DNA of 28,095 nt from an uncultured Clostridia bacterium (GCA_946623205.1 CAMOQV010000007.1:1-28095); one strand, 5' to 3'. Positions 1 to 8,171 are shown, counted from the first letter of the stretch. The notes: generated by a model from the sequence alone, not told the origin. Made by a program: numbers and translations.

Positions 1-742
1 TGTATGTGTCTATAATACGATTAACAATCTTGATTAATCTTTCAACATCATAATCCTCTCTTGTTATATGATGTCCGCCACCCATATTAAGCCATTTAAT
101 CTTATTTAGAACATTTCCAAACTTTTCCTCAACGGCATTTATTGTTATCTCAAGCGCATCCGAATTTTGCTCACACAATGTATGAAAATGAATGCCATCG
201 ATTAGATCAATTAATTCTTCTGTCATTTCTCTATCAAAGACTTCTTTTGTTACACCTAATCTAGAACCACTTGCGCATGGGTCATATATTGCATGGCCTT
301 CTTGAGTTGAACATTCTGGATTAATTCTAAGGCCAATACTCTTACCTGCTTCTTTTGCTATATGCCCTAACTTCTTTAATTGATTTATTGAATTAAATAC
401 GATATGATCAGCATATTTTAATAGTTCTTTAAATTCATCATTTTTATATGCACCACAAAATACATGGACTTCTTTAGTTGGCATTTCTTCTTTGCCAAGC
501 CTAGCCTCATAAAGGCCACTAGCTTCACTACCAGATAAGTACTTAGCAATTAGCGGATAGCAGTTATAATTTGAGAACGCTTTTTGCGCAAGAAGTATCT
601 TACAACCCGTTTTTTGCATTACGTATTGCAATTTTTTACAATTATCCTCGATAACATCCTCATCTATTACATAACAAGGTGTATGTAAGTTATTAAATAT
701 TTGAAGAGTATTATCGTTTATATTTCCAAATGGTTTTGCCAT
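1..742 (-). CDS. nspC: Carboxynorspermidine/carboxyspermidine decarboxylase, 3' end missing
   Basis: This gene is cut by the left edge of the window; about 247 codons of a protein usually near 380 residues are present. It starts MAKPFGNIN at 742. The segment LLAQKAFSNYN near residue 50 holds the lysine expected to bind pyridoxal phosphate in fold-type III (alanine racemase-like) decarboxylases, and a glycine-rich NMGGGHH motif near residue 230 should hold the PLP phosphate. Family knowledge: NspC decarboxylates carboxynorspermidine or carboxyspermidine to the triamine in the cytoplasm. The start lies one base after the stop of the upstream dehydrogenase gene, so the two are almost certainly co-translated, which supports a polyamine role over a lysA-like one. 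Substrate chain length, or an aminopropylagmatine-type substrate, cannot be told from sequence. Confidence 0.9.
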   Translation of the reverse strand, partial: MAKPFGNINDNTLQIFNNLHTPCYVIDEDVIEDNCKKLQYVMQKTGCKILLAQKAFSNYNCYPLIAKYLSGSEASGLYEARLGKEEMPTKEVHVFCGAYKNDEFKELLKYADHIVFNSINQLKKLGHIAKEAGKSIGLRINPECSTQEGHAIYDPCASGSRLGVTKEVFDREMTEELIDLIDGIHFHTLCEQNSDALEITINAVEEKFGNVLNKIKWLNMGGGHHITREDYDVERLIKIVNRIIDTY

Positions 743-743
743 A

Positions 744-2003
744 TTAATCTACCAATACTGGATTATGAGATTCACTTCTTGGTAAGCCATATTTATCTAG
801 AGCATCTAAGAATGGATCTGGGTCGAATTCTTCAACAGTGTGAACACCTTTATTTGTCCACTTGCCTGTTACTAGCATTAAAGCACCGCACATAGCTGGC
901 ACACCTGTTGTATAACTAATAGCTTGGCTTTCAACTTCTTTATAGCATTCTTGGTGGTCGCATACATTGTAGATATAGTATGTCTTTTCTTTACCATCTT
1001 TTTTGCCGCTAAAGATACAACCGATATTTGTCTTACCATGTGTTCTTGGCCCTAACGATGCAGGATCTGGAAGCAATGCTTTTAAGAATTTAATTGGTAC
1101 TATCTCGTGTCCTTCAAACATAACTGGAGTTGTAGATAACATACCAACGTCCTCTAAGCACTTCATATGAGTTAGATAGCTTTGACCAAATGTCATAAAG
1201 AATCTAATTCTCTTAACTTCTGGGATATTTAATGCTAAAGATTCAATTTCCTCATGGTGTAGAAGGTACATATCTTTCATACCAACTTTGTCGAAGTTAT
1301 ATTCCCTCTTAATGCTCATAGCTGGGATTTCTACCCAATGACCATTTTCCCAATAGCTACCTGGAGCAGATACTTCTCTTAGATTAACTTCTGGATTGAA
1401 GTTTGTAGCAAAAGCATATCCATGGTCACCACCATTACAATCTAAGATATCAATATTATCTATTTCATCAAATTCATGTTTTTTAGCATATGCACAATAT
1501 GCTTGAGTAACTCCTGGGTCAAATCCGCATCCAAGTAGAGCTGTTAAACCAGCCTTTTCAAACTTTTCTCTATAAGCCCATTGCCAAGAGTAATCAAAAT
1601 ATGCAGAAAAGCCAGCTTCTTTACAACGCTTTTCATATATCTTTCTCCACTCTGGATCATCTGTATCTTCTGGTTCGTAGTTTGCTGTATCCATATAATT
1701 AACACCACAAGCAAGACAAGCATCCATAATAGTTAAATCTTGATAAGGAAGAGCTATATTCATGACTAAATCTGGTTTATATGAATTAATAAGATTAATA
1801 ACTTCTTCAACCTTATCTGCATCTACCTTTGCAGTTGTAATAACAGTCTTAGTCTTTCCTTCTAATGACTTTTTTAACGCATCGCACTTTTCTTTTGTTC
1901 TACTAGCGATACATAGTTCTTCAAATACGCTATCTACTTGACAGCATTTTCTTATTGCTACAGAAGCAACACCACCACAACCAATTACTAAAACTCTAGC
2001 CAT
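744..2003 (-). CDS. Carboxynorspermidine/carboxyspermidine dehydrogenase (saccharopine dehydrogenase family)
   Basis: The 419-residue protein opens with a Rossmann dinucleotide-binding motif, VLVIGCGGVASVA (residues 4-16). It continues with signatures of saccharopine dehydrogenase-like carboxynorspermidine synthases: MDTANYEPED near residue 105, GCGFDPGVTQAYC near 157 and the SAPGSYWENG region near 213. Family members reductively condense an amine (diaminopropane, putrescine or agmatine) with L-aspartate 4-semialdehyde using NAD(P)H. The length is normal. A clear AGGAGG sits about 6 bases before the ATG at 2003. Placement between speB and nspC is the usual arrangement for the alternative, SAM-independent spermidine pathway. 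I leave the symbol empty because lys1-like and casdh-type names are used inconsistently. Confidence 0.9.
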   Translation of the reverse strand: MARVLVIGCGGVASVAIRKCCQVDSVFEELCIASRTKEKCDALKKSLEGKTKTVITTAKVDADKVEEVINLINSYKPDLVMNIALPYQDLTIMDACLACGVNYMDTANYEPEDTDDPEWRKIYEKRCKEAGFSAYFDYSWQWAYREKFEKAGLTALLGCGFDPGVTQAYCAYAKKHEFDEIDNIDILDCNGGDHGYAFATNFNPEVNLREVSAPGSYWENGHWVEIPAMSIKREYNFDKVGMKDMYLLHHEEIESLALNIPEVKRIRFFMTFGQSYLTHMKCLEDVGMLSTTPVMFEGHEIVPIKFLKALLPDPASLGPRTHGKTNIGCIFSGKKDGKEKTYYIYNVCDHQECYKEVESQAISYTTGVPAMCGALMLVTGKWTNKGVHTVEEFDPDPFLDALDKYGLPRSESHNPVLVD

Positions 2004-2012
2004 TTTATCCTC

Positions 2013-2867
2013 CTATTTTAATAGCGCTAACATTAATTCTCTCAACACTTTGCAAGCAACTGCAGTTGAAGCACCGCTTTGATCTAGCATTGGAGCAAGT
2101 TCATTTACATCTGCGCCTATGATATTTAATTTAGATACCTTTTTAATTGCATTTAATAAGTCCATAAAGTTAACGCCGCCAGCTTCTGGAGTTCCCGTGC
2201 CTGGGAATATTGATGGGTCTAAACAATCTAAATCTATTGTGAAGTAAACTGGAACATTAGCCTTTTGTAAGCTATCTACTACTTCATCTAGTCCATCAAA
2301 ACTAAACTTGTGCATATCAGTATGAATCTTTGCAAATTCAAATTCACTCTTTTCTCCACTTCTAATACAGAATTGATGAATCCTTCCATCTCCTAATAAA
2401 TCATAACTTCTTCTTAATACACAAGCATGGCTTAGTTTTGCGCCTAGATAGTCATCTCTTAAATCTGCGTGCGCATCAAAATGAATGATATGCATATTAG
2501 GATACTTCTTTATGGCAGCTCTAACTGCACCAAGTGTTACTAAATGCTCGCCCCCTATTAAGATTGGTAGCTTATTATCTTTTAATATTTCATTAGCTCT
2601 TTTTTCAATATCTTTTAATGCCTTTTCGCTTGAACCAAAAGATAATTCCAAATCGCCACTATCAAATACGTTATAATCCAACAAGTCCTTGTCTTGATAT
2701 GGACTGTATGTCTCTAAGCCAAAACTTTCATGACGCATAGCGCTAGATCCGAATCTTGCGCCTGGTCTAAAACTTGTTGTTGAATCAAATGGAGCTCCAA
2801 ACAAGACTATTTGTGCATCTTTATAATTTGAATCACAGCCGATAAATGTTTCTATATTTCTTTCCAT
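2013..2867 (-). CDS. speB: Agmatinase-family ureohydrolase
   Basis: This 284-residue protein has the full set of arginase/agmatinase manganese-binding motifs: GGEH (105-108), HFDAHAD (129-135) and the IDLDCLDP block (211-218, with D212 and D214). The later GTGTPEAGG (224-231) is typical of agmatinases and arginases. Such enzymes hydrolyse the guanidino group, releasing urea; agmatine to putrescine is the standard assignment. Its start overlaps the stop of speE by one base (TAATG), which implies translational coupling. Because a dehydrogenase/decarboxylase pair follows, an alternative substrate is N1-aminopropylagmatine, converted directly to spermidine. Sequence alone does not separate the two. 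Confidence 0.9.
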   Translation of the reverse strand: MERNIETFIGCDSNYKDAQIVLFGAPFDSTTSFRPGARFGSSAMRHESFGLETYSPYQDKDLLDYNVFDSGDLELSFGSSEKALKDIEKRANEILKDNKLPILIGGEHLVTLGAVRAAIKKYPNMHIIHFDAHADLRDDYLGAKLSHACVLRRSYDLLGDGRIHQFCIRSGEKSEFEFAKIHTDMHKFSFDGLDEVVDSLQKANVPVYFTIDLDCLDPSIFPGTGTPEAGGVNFMDLLNAIKKVSKLNIIGADVNELAPMLDQSGASTAVACKVLRELMLALLK

Positions 2868-3718
2868 TACTCTACCTCCCTTAACATTCTTTCCAAATAT
2901 GCAGGCAAACAGAATGAGCCTACATGCAACTTTGGAGTGTAATAATTCGTTTCTAAACCTAAACTCTTCCAGCGTTCGATATCTAAATCTTTAACTGGAT
3001 GATATTTCTTACTTGCAAAGCCAAATAACCAATAACCAGCAGCATATGTTGGTATGTGTGCTTGATATACACGGCTAATTGGGAATGTGTTAACAATTTT
3101 TTTATGACATCTCTTCATTGCTTCAGCATCGTGCTTATAGAATGGGCTACCTTGTTGGTTAACCATAATGCCATCATCTCTTAATGCGTTATAACATATG
3201 CCATAAAACTCTCTTGTGAAATATCCTTCTGATGGACCAAATGGATCTGTTGAGTCAACGATGATTAAATCATACTCTGAACTTTTTCTTCTTATGAATC
3301 TTAACGCATTATCGTAATATATCTTTACGCGCTCATCATCTAGTTTTGAAGCAATCTCTGGTAAGAACTTTCTACAAGCTTCCGTAACTAGAGGATCCAT
3401 CTCAACTAAATCGATTCTTTTAATGCTTTCATATCTAGTTAATTCCTTTACTACACCACCATCTCCGGCACCAATAACCAATACATCTTCGATTTTTGGG
3501 TGTACAGACATAGGAACGTGAGTAATCATTTCGTCGTAAATGAATTCGTCTCTTTCTGTTAACATTACATTGCCATCAAGAGTTAAAACCTTTCCAAATT
3601 CTGGTGTTTCAAAGATGTCTATTTGTTGGTATTCACTCTTTTGAGAATATAGATTCTTATTAACTCTTATGCTATGTTTTACATCAGGTGCATGATATTC
3701 GCTAAACCAAAACTCCAT
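2867..3718 (-). CDS. speE: Polyamine aminopropyltransferase (spermidine synthase family)
   Basis: The protein has 283 residues, normal for SpeE. It contains the nucleotide-binding motif GAGDGG (83-88) and the VDSTDP motif with aspartates 155 and 158, which in the family lie at the active site and position the acceptor amine. YDEMITHVP (61-69) is the conserved helix near the substrate. The family transfers an aminopropyl group from decarboxylated SAM to putrescine or another amine. No S-adenosylmethionine decarboxylase (speD) is visible in the window, so its donor must come from elsewhere in the genome or it does another reaction. It lies 10 bases after speA and overlaps speB by one base. Confidence 0.92.
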   Translation of the reverse strand: MEFWFSEYHAPDVKHSIRVNKNLYSQKSEYQQIDIFETPEFGKVLTLDGNVMLTERDEFIYDEMITHVPMSVHPKIEDVLVIGAGDGGVVKELTRYESIKRIDLVEMDPLVTEACRKFLPEIASKLDDERVKIYYDNALRFIRRKSSEYDLIIVDSTDPFGPSEGYFTREFYGICYNALRDDGIMVNQQGSPFYKHDAEAMKRCHKKIVNTFPISRVYQAHIPTYAAGYWLFGFASKKYHPVKDLDIERWKSLGLETNYYTPKLHVGSFCLPAYLERMLREVE

Positions 3719-3728
3719 TATTTTGCTC

Positions 3729-5189
3729 CTATTTTAAAACGTTGATATTTAGTATTTCTGGATCTTCTGGTCCAGTCATTGAACAGCCCTTTAGTTTTGC
3801 ATATTCAATATAGTCTAATATTTCTTTTGTAATTCTTTCACCTGGAGATAGAATTGGAATTCCTGGTGGATAACACATAACGAATTCACTACAAACTCTG
3901 CCAACACTTTCTCTAAGTGGAAGACTTTCTTTATTTGCATAGAAAGCTTCTTGTGGACTACAAACAACTTCTGGGTCAATATATTCTTGACTCATCAATC
4001 CCTTTGGATCTTTGTGAAATCTTCTTCTAATTTCTGCAAGTGCACTAACCAATCTTTCTAATTCTTGGAATCTATCTCCAATAGATAAGTAAGCTAAAAT
4101 ATTACCAATATCACCAAATTCGATTTGGATATCGTATTCATCTCTTAGCAAATCATAAACTTCAATTCCAGCAAGTCCAATATCTCTTGTATGAACAGAT
4201 AATTTAGTTGGGTCGAAATCAAATATTGAATCGCCATTAATTAACTCTCTTCCAAAGGCATAGTATCCACCGACAGCATTTATTTCTTCTCTAGCATACT
4301 CTGCCATCTTAATAACTTTATTGAAAACTTCTTTTCCACGAAGCGCTAAATTTCTTCTACTAATGTCCAAGCTTGACATTAACAAATAACTTCCTGATGT
4401 TGTTTGAGTCAAGTTGATAATTTGTCTAACGTGACCTTCGCTCACTCTTTCTCCAATTAATAGAACGCTTGATTGAGTCAAGCTTCCGCCACTTTTATGC
4501 ATTGAAACCGCTGACATATCTGCGCCTGCAGCCATAGCGGAGATTGGCATATTCTCTCCAAAATAGAAGTGTGTTCCATGCGCCTCATCTGCAAGACAAT
4601 ACATTCCTGCATCATGCGCCATTTTAACAATTGCCTTTATATCGCTACAAACACCATAGTAAGTTGGGTTGTTAACTAAAACAGCTACTGCGTCTGGATG
4701 CTCTTTAATCGCTTTAGCAACTTGCTCTCTCTTCATACCAAGAGAAATACCTAAGCGAGTGTCAACTTCTGGATTTACATAAATTGGAATAGCGCCACAT
4801 AAAACTAAAGCATTAATTACACTTCTGTGGACATTTCTTGGAAGAATAATCTTATCTCCTCTTTTGCAAGTAGATAAAACCATACTTTGAACAGAGCTTG
4901 TAGTTCCTCCTACCATTAAAAAAGCATGAGCTGCACCGAATGCTTCGGCCATTAATTCTTCTGCTTCTCTAATAACAGATATAGGATGGCATAGATTGTC
5001 TAATGGCTTCATGCTATTAACATCAATGCTCATACATTGTTGTCCTAAAAACTCTGTTAATTCTGGATTCCCTTTTCCGTGCTTGTGGCCTGGAACATCA
5101 AATGGCACAACACGCATTTGACGGAATCTTTGTAAAGCATCATAAATTGGAGCTTTATTTTGCCTTTTAGTAAATTGTTCTTTATCCAT
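3729..5189 (-). CDS. speA: Arginine (Orn/Lys/Arg-type) decarboxylase, PLP fold type I
   Basis: Translated from the ATG at 5189 this is a 486-residue, B. subtilis SpeA-like decarboxylase of aspartate-aminotransferase fold. DVPGHKHGKG (31-40) is the N-terminal family motif, GGTTSS (94-99) holds PLP phosphate, DEAHG (201-205) supplies the aspartate to the pyridine nitrogen, and SMHKSGG has the PLP lysine at 232. The C-terminal YPPGIPILSPGE segment is also conserved. It should make agmatine from arginine, in line with the ureohydrolase downstream; lysine or ornithine cannot be excluded. The start is chosen because GAGGTG lies 5 bases upstream and MDKEQ matches the family N-terminus; a longer GTG start at 5234 falls inside the leader terminator. 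First gene of the polyamine operon. Confidence 0.92.
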   Translation of the reverse strand: MDKEQFTKRQNKAPIYDALQRFRQMRVVPFDVPGHKHGKGNPELTEFLGQQCMSIDVNSMKPLDNLCHPISVIREAEELMAEAFGAAHAFLMVGGTTSSVQSMVLSTCKRGDKIILPRNVHRSVINALVLCGAIPIYVNPEVDTRLGISLGMKREQVAKAIKEHPDAVAVLVNNPTYYGVCSDIKAIVKMAHDAGMYCLADEAHGTHFYFGENMPISAMAAGADMSAVSMHKSGGSLTQSSVLLIGERVSEGHVRQIINLTQTTSGSYLLMSSLDISRRNLALRGKEVFNKVIKMAEYAREEINAVGGYYAFGRELINGDSIFDFDPTKLSVHTRDIGLAGIEVYDLLRDEYDIQIEFGDIGNILAYLSIGDRFQELERLVSALAEIRRRFHKDPKGLMSQEYIDPEVVCSPQEAFYANKESLPLRESVGRVCSEFVMCYPPGIPILSPGERITKEILDYIEYAKLKGCSMTGPEDPEILNINVLK

Positions 5190-5201
5190 ATCACACCTCA
5201 T

Positions 5202-5241
5202 ACAAAACAAAATGCGCAAGCGTGAAATACACAACTTGCGC
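5202..5241 (-). terminator. Intrinsic terminator in the speA leader
   Basis: On the minus strand GCGCAAG (5241-5235) pairs with CTTGCGC (5220-5214), with a further GTG/CAC pairing inside, and is followed by ATTTTGTTTT. It ends about 12 bases before the speA Shine-Dalgarno site. With a promoter about 270 bases upstream and no reading frame between, this looks like an attenuator that decides whether the polyamine operon is transcribed. Confidence 0.85.
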
Positions 5242-5511
5242 TAATAATCTAGTTTCGTCTTATCTGAGTCTATACAGCAAAATACTTTTACTACTCTCTA
5301 TTGACCGTTTCACAAGTCTGCGTAAAACACGCATTTCGGTTATAAAGTAACCAACTTATAAAATTTGAGCTTTTAACTCAATCAATAAGGCGGAAGTGTC
5401 CGCCAATCGGCAGTGGACCCGGCTGTCCGTGTGGCCTCAACTCTTTCGAGTGGTCCGTAATCTCACTAATGACTCTGATAATCTAATGGATAATCAAGCA
5501 TTATTTATGAT
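5242..5511 (-). ncRNA. Structured speA leader RNA, candidate riboswitch of unassigned class
   Basis: About 270 nt of leader lie between promoter and terminator. Visible pairings on the minus strand are as follows. A long-range closing helix joins 5481-5471 with 5270-5260 (10 of 11 pairs). A three-way element has stem GGACC/GGUCC (5456-5452 with 5419-5415), enclosing hairpin ACUC-GAAA-GAGU (5451-5440) and a GGC/GCC stem with loop CACACGGACA. A perfect hairpin GGCGGA-CACU-UCCGCC lies at 5404-5389. Smaller hairpins lie at 5381-5365, about 5366-5339 and 5333-5319. The G+C-rich core stands out from the AT-rich surroundings. I do not find the conserved cores of T-box, lysine, SAM, cobalamin, guanidine-I, M-box, FMN, TPP or glycine elements. 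Position suggests sensing of a polyamine, agmatine or arginine; that is inference. Confidence 0.7.
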
Positions 5512-5517
5512 GCGCTA

Positions 5518-5546
5518 ATTGTAACATAGTTAATCAAAAGCATCAA
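5518..5546 (-). promoter_or_regulatory. Promoter of the leader-speA-speE-speB-dehydrogenase-nspC operon
   Basis: Minus-strand TTGATG (5546-5541), a 17-base spacer, then TACAAT (5523-5518). The predicted start is near 5511, at the 5' side of the structured leader. Confidence 0.75.
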
Positions 5547-5630
5547 ATGTTTTTATGCAAATTTTTTGCTATTTTTTTGATAATATTTTTGCAAGATTTT
5601 TAAATGGAATATTTTTATAAATTTTCAACC

Positions 5631-5654
5631 AAAAAACGGTTCTAAAGAACCGTT
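5631..5654 (-). terminator. Intrinsic terminator of the S-4TM-like gene
   Basis: Perfect 8-bp hairpin AACGGTTC/GAACCGTT with a 4-base loop, followed on the minus strand by six T residues. It lies 22 bases after the stop codon at 5677. Confidence 0.9.
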
Positions 5655-5676
5655 TATGTTAATTATTCTTGTTAAA

Positions 5677-6831
5677 TTATTTTTTCGCTTTTTGGTTGGT
5701 ATTTTTAGGTGTAGTTTTCTTAGCTTTATTTATCGTATTTTGCGTCTTCTTTTGTGGAGCTGTCTTTACGACCTTTTGTGCAGGCTTTTTATCTGTAGCT
5801 TTTGGCTTTGGCTGTTCGATTTGCGTTTTAGTCTCTTTTTTCTTTTGTTGTTTTTTACTTAACTTTTCAAGATATTCTAAATCTCTTTCTTTTTTAGTTA
5901 ATATTTCTGTTCTCGATGTACGTACACTAACTGCACCTTTTAGAATTAATGCTTTTTTCTTTAATTCAGCAATAGCATCGATAAATCTTGTTGTTACGCC
6001 CTTCTCTAGAATTCCTAATCCCTTTTTGAATATTGCTGGGAATACTGCATACTTTGCAGGTGCTCCCATCTTCGTTTCAAATTCAATATTTTGTATATAG
6101 TAGAAGAAACGAGCTAATCTTTCAATGCTATCGTCTCCATCTGCAAAGAAGTTATCTATATCTGCAGAAATCTTTGCACACTTTCTTCTTGTTTTTGAGC
6201 ATGAACTAATGTTTCTAATAATAGGAATAGTTACAGGATAGAATTGAACAATCAATTGCAAAAACTCTTTAGATCCTTCTTTTACGAAAGACAAACTTAC
6301 GAACAATATAATAAGTACTATTAATGCGGCAATATATATGCCAAACATTCTACTCATTAAATAATTAGTTTTTGCTGCTTCTTGTCGAACTAGGTATAAG
6401 TAAGCATATCTATCTTCAATATCTTGAGGAACTACGACTTTATGCTTATCTTTCTTTAAAATCTTTGTTTCACTCTTTCTAATTGCTAATTCGTTTAAAT
6501 CGTTAGTCATTTCTCTGTCGTATTCAATCTTAGAGAAATTAACACCAGTTATTTCTGTTTCATACAATTGATTAAGCATAATGGCTTTTTCTTTATGCGA
6601 ATTTAAAAACGAAGAAGCAAATTCTAAAAAGATTGTTAATCCAAAAGATGCCATAGTCGCAATAAATACAACGTCTTCATTAATTGCAGTAATGAACGAC
6701 ATTAAAATAGGAACAAAAGATAATATATATGTTCCTAACTTAATTGCTTTTGTTTCAAAGAACATCCTTTTCGATGCTCTATAAAACTTCAAACTATTCT
6801 CTTTTTGTGATCTTTCTTCTACCTTATTCAT
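5677..6831 (-). CDS. S-4TM-like membrane protein with lysine-rich C-terminal tail
   Basis: A 384-residue protein with four likely membrane segments in two pairs (about 31-50 and 53-76, then 160-183 and 188-206), separated by a charged cytosolic loop. After TM4 comes IRNISSCSKTRRKCAK and a helical region. This layout resembles the S-4TM/SLATT-type putative pore-forming effectors that accompany nucleotide-dependent defence systems; the match is by pattern, not by search. The last 75 residues (about 310-384) are a low-complexity Lys/Thr/Pro/Gln tail, probably disordered. No cyclase, nuclease or sensor gene is adjacent, so it stands alone. It has its own promoter and terminator. The leader is very short, with no clear Shine-Dalgarno sequence. 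Confidence 0.6.
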   Translation of the reverse strand: MNKVEERSQKENSLKFYRASKRMFFETKAIKLGTYILSFVPILMSFITAINEDVVFIATMASFGLTIFLEFASSFLNSHKEKAIMLNQLYETEITGVNFSKIEYDREMTNDLNELAIRKSETKILKKDKHKVVVPQDIEDRYAYLYLVRQEAAKTNYLMSRMFGIYIAALIVLIILFVSLSFVKEGSKEFLQLIVQFYPVTIPIIRNISSCSKTRRKCAKISADIDNFFADGDDSIERLARFFYYIQNIEFETKMGAPAKYAVFPAIFKKGLGILEKGVTTRFIDAIAELKKKALILKGAVSVRTSRTEILTKKERDLEYLEKLSKKQQKKKETKTQIEQPKPKATDKKPAQKVVKTAPQKKTQNTINKAKKTTPKNTNQKAKK

Positions 6832-6846
6832 ATAATGCCCAAATAA

Positions 6847-6875
6847 ATTATACTAATTAAATTAATAATCTTCAA
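6847..6875 (-). promoter_or_regulatory. Promoter of the S-4TM-like gene
   Basis: Minus-strand TTGAAG (6875-6870), 17 bases, then a perfect TATAAT (6852-6847). Predicted start near 6840, only about 9 bases before the ATG at 6831. Confidence 0.8.
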
Positions 6876-6879
6876 TAAT

Positions 6880-6909
6880 GAAAAAGCGCCAAGATTTAAT
6901 CTTGACGCT
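6880..6909 (-). terminator. Intrinsic terminator of the DUF2804-like gene
   Basis: An 11-bp stem with one G-U pair (arms 6909-6899 and 6895-6885) and a 3-base loop, followed on the minus strand by TTTTTC. It lies 24 bases after the stop at 6934. Confidence 0.88.
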
Positions 6910-6933
6910 AATTATAGTTTATTTGGCATTTAA

Positions 6934-8085
6934 TTATAATAATAGACTCTTGTCTTCGCCCATACCCATCATACCATCGAGAATTAACTTCTTTCCTTGC
7001 TCATCCCTTAGATATCCTTCTAGCACACCAAACGTTATATAATAGTCAATTCTTACAATATGATCTACGTGTACAATCATAGGATTAATACCATATACTT
7101 TAAATTTAACATTGACCATATCATGTTCATCTTTAATTGTCCATTCAGAATAATCTTTAAAATCTGCCGATGCGACACTTCTTTCAAACTTAACTGGAGT
7201 CAATAAACTTGTCTTACCAACTCTCCAGATAAGATTCTCATTATACTTGTCCTGATCAATTGATTGGTTTCTAGTCAAGTTGAATGCAACATAATCCATC
7301 TTTCCGTCAATCTCATAATATCCCATAGTTGTTACCCAATCATAATGAGCTTTTCTTGGATAATAACCTCTATGGTCATCGACAATACCTGTAGTAAAAT
7401 CGTCAGATGTATAGGTTTTTCCATTAATTGTTAATGAGCCCGTAACCTTAAAGAAGTCCTTTTGAGAATATAATGGTCTTGGTCTATCTTGAGCAAATGG
7501 AATAGAAACTACGCAAGGCAAAGACAATCTTTCTAAATCCAAAGAATATTCTATACTTGCTTCTTCAACATTTTCTTTCATTGCTTGAACGGCAGTCTTT
7601 TCTTTGCTTGGCTTTGTAACTAAGCACTTTCCAACAGCCTTACCATCAAGTTTGCATTTGCCCTTTTCGAAGTTGTTTACATACTTAACAAATGTTTCTC
7701 CAAGTCTTCCTTCTGCAATCGATCCATTAATAAGATTTGGTGCAATAGTTGTTGCCTTTGAAGAAATCTGTGTATCCCAGCAATAAACATAATGAGTCTC
7801 TTTGTCATAAAAGACATTCATTAGTTTTCCAAAGATTCCCATATCGCATACAACTGCTAATAATACGCCTTCTTTAAAATGGATTTCAGTTGCTTCCCAT
7901 AAAGTTAGTTTGAATCTATTTAAAAAATTTGGAGCGTGAGTTGGCTTTTTTAATTTCAACAAGTCCATCTCTTCGAACTCTTTATCAAAAGTCCCAAAAA
8001 CACAAGTACCATCTTCATTTACCATGCTTTTAGGAGTTTTAATAGCTCTTCTTTCTTTTGCGATAAATTTGCTATAGTCCTCCAT
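6934..8085 (-). CDS. DUF2804-like protein, function unknown
   Basis: From the ATG at 8085 the product is 383 residues (MEDYSKFIAK...). That start follows a strong AGGGGGG by about 6 bases; a longer frame reaching 8172 lacks a site and runs through the likely 5' untranslated region. The protein is soluble and rich in beta-type sequence, with tryptophan- and tyrosine-rich motifs. The segment DDHRGYYPRKAHYDW resembles the D-x-x-RG-x-x-P-x-R-x-x-x-W signature I associate with DUF2804. No catalytic motif, signal peptide or membrane helix is seen. It appears monocistronic, bounded by its own terminator and by the terminator of the next gene, and I propose no function. Confidence 0.7.
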   Translation of the reverse strand: MEDYSKFIAKERRAIKTPKSMVNEDGTCVFGTFDKEFEEMDLLKLKKPTHAPNFLNRFKLTLWEATEIHFKEGVLLAVVCDMGIFGKLMNVFYDKETHYVYCWDTQISSKATTIAPNLINGSIAEGRLGETFVKYVNNFEKGKCKLDGKAVGKCLVTKPSKEKTAVQAMKENVEEASIEYSLDLERLSLPCVVSIPFAQDRPRPLYSQKDFFKVTGSLTINGKTYTSDDFTTGIVDDHRGYYPRKAHYDWVTTMGYYEIDGKMDYVAFNLTRNQSIDQDKYNENLIWRVGKTSLLTPVKFERSVASADFKDYSEWTIKDEHDMVNVKFKVYGINPMIVHVDHIVRIDYYITFGVLEGYLRDEQGKKLILDGMMGMGEDKSLLL

Positions 8086-8171
8086 AAAAATACCCCCCTT
8101 GAAGATTAATCTTCTATCTAAAGTATGAAATACTTTTATATACAAAATCAATACTTTGGCAAAAATAGGCA

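Noticed and set aside
5190..5234. Extended N-terminus of SpeA from a GTG at 5234
   Set aside because: It lies inside the leader terminator, has no ribosome binding site, and the ATG at 5189 has GAGGTG at the right distance and fits the family start.
5242..5511. Known leader classes (T-box, lysine, SAM, cobalamin, guanidine-I, M-box) or housekeeping RNAs (RNase P, tmRNA, SRP, 6S)
   Set aside because: None of the conserved core sequences I remember for these is present: no AGGGTGG-type T-box motif, no RNase P GAGGAAAGTCC, no SRP GGAAG-AGCAGCC, no tRNA-like end. Short look-alikes such as ACACGG were judged chance. A covariance search could overturn this.
5656..6100. Plus-strand hydrophobic reading frames
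   Set aside because: They are the complement of the lysine-rich tail of the S-4TM-like gene; poly-Lys codons read as Phe/Leu on the other strand. No ribosome binding site.
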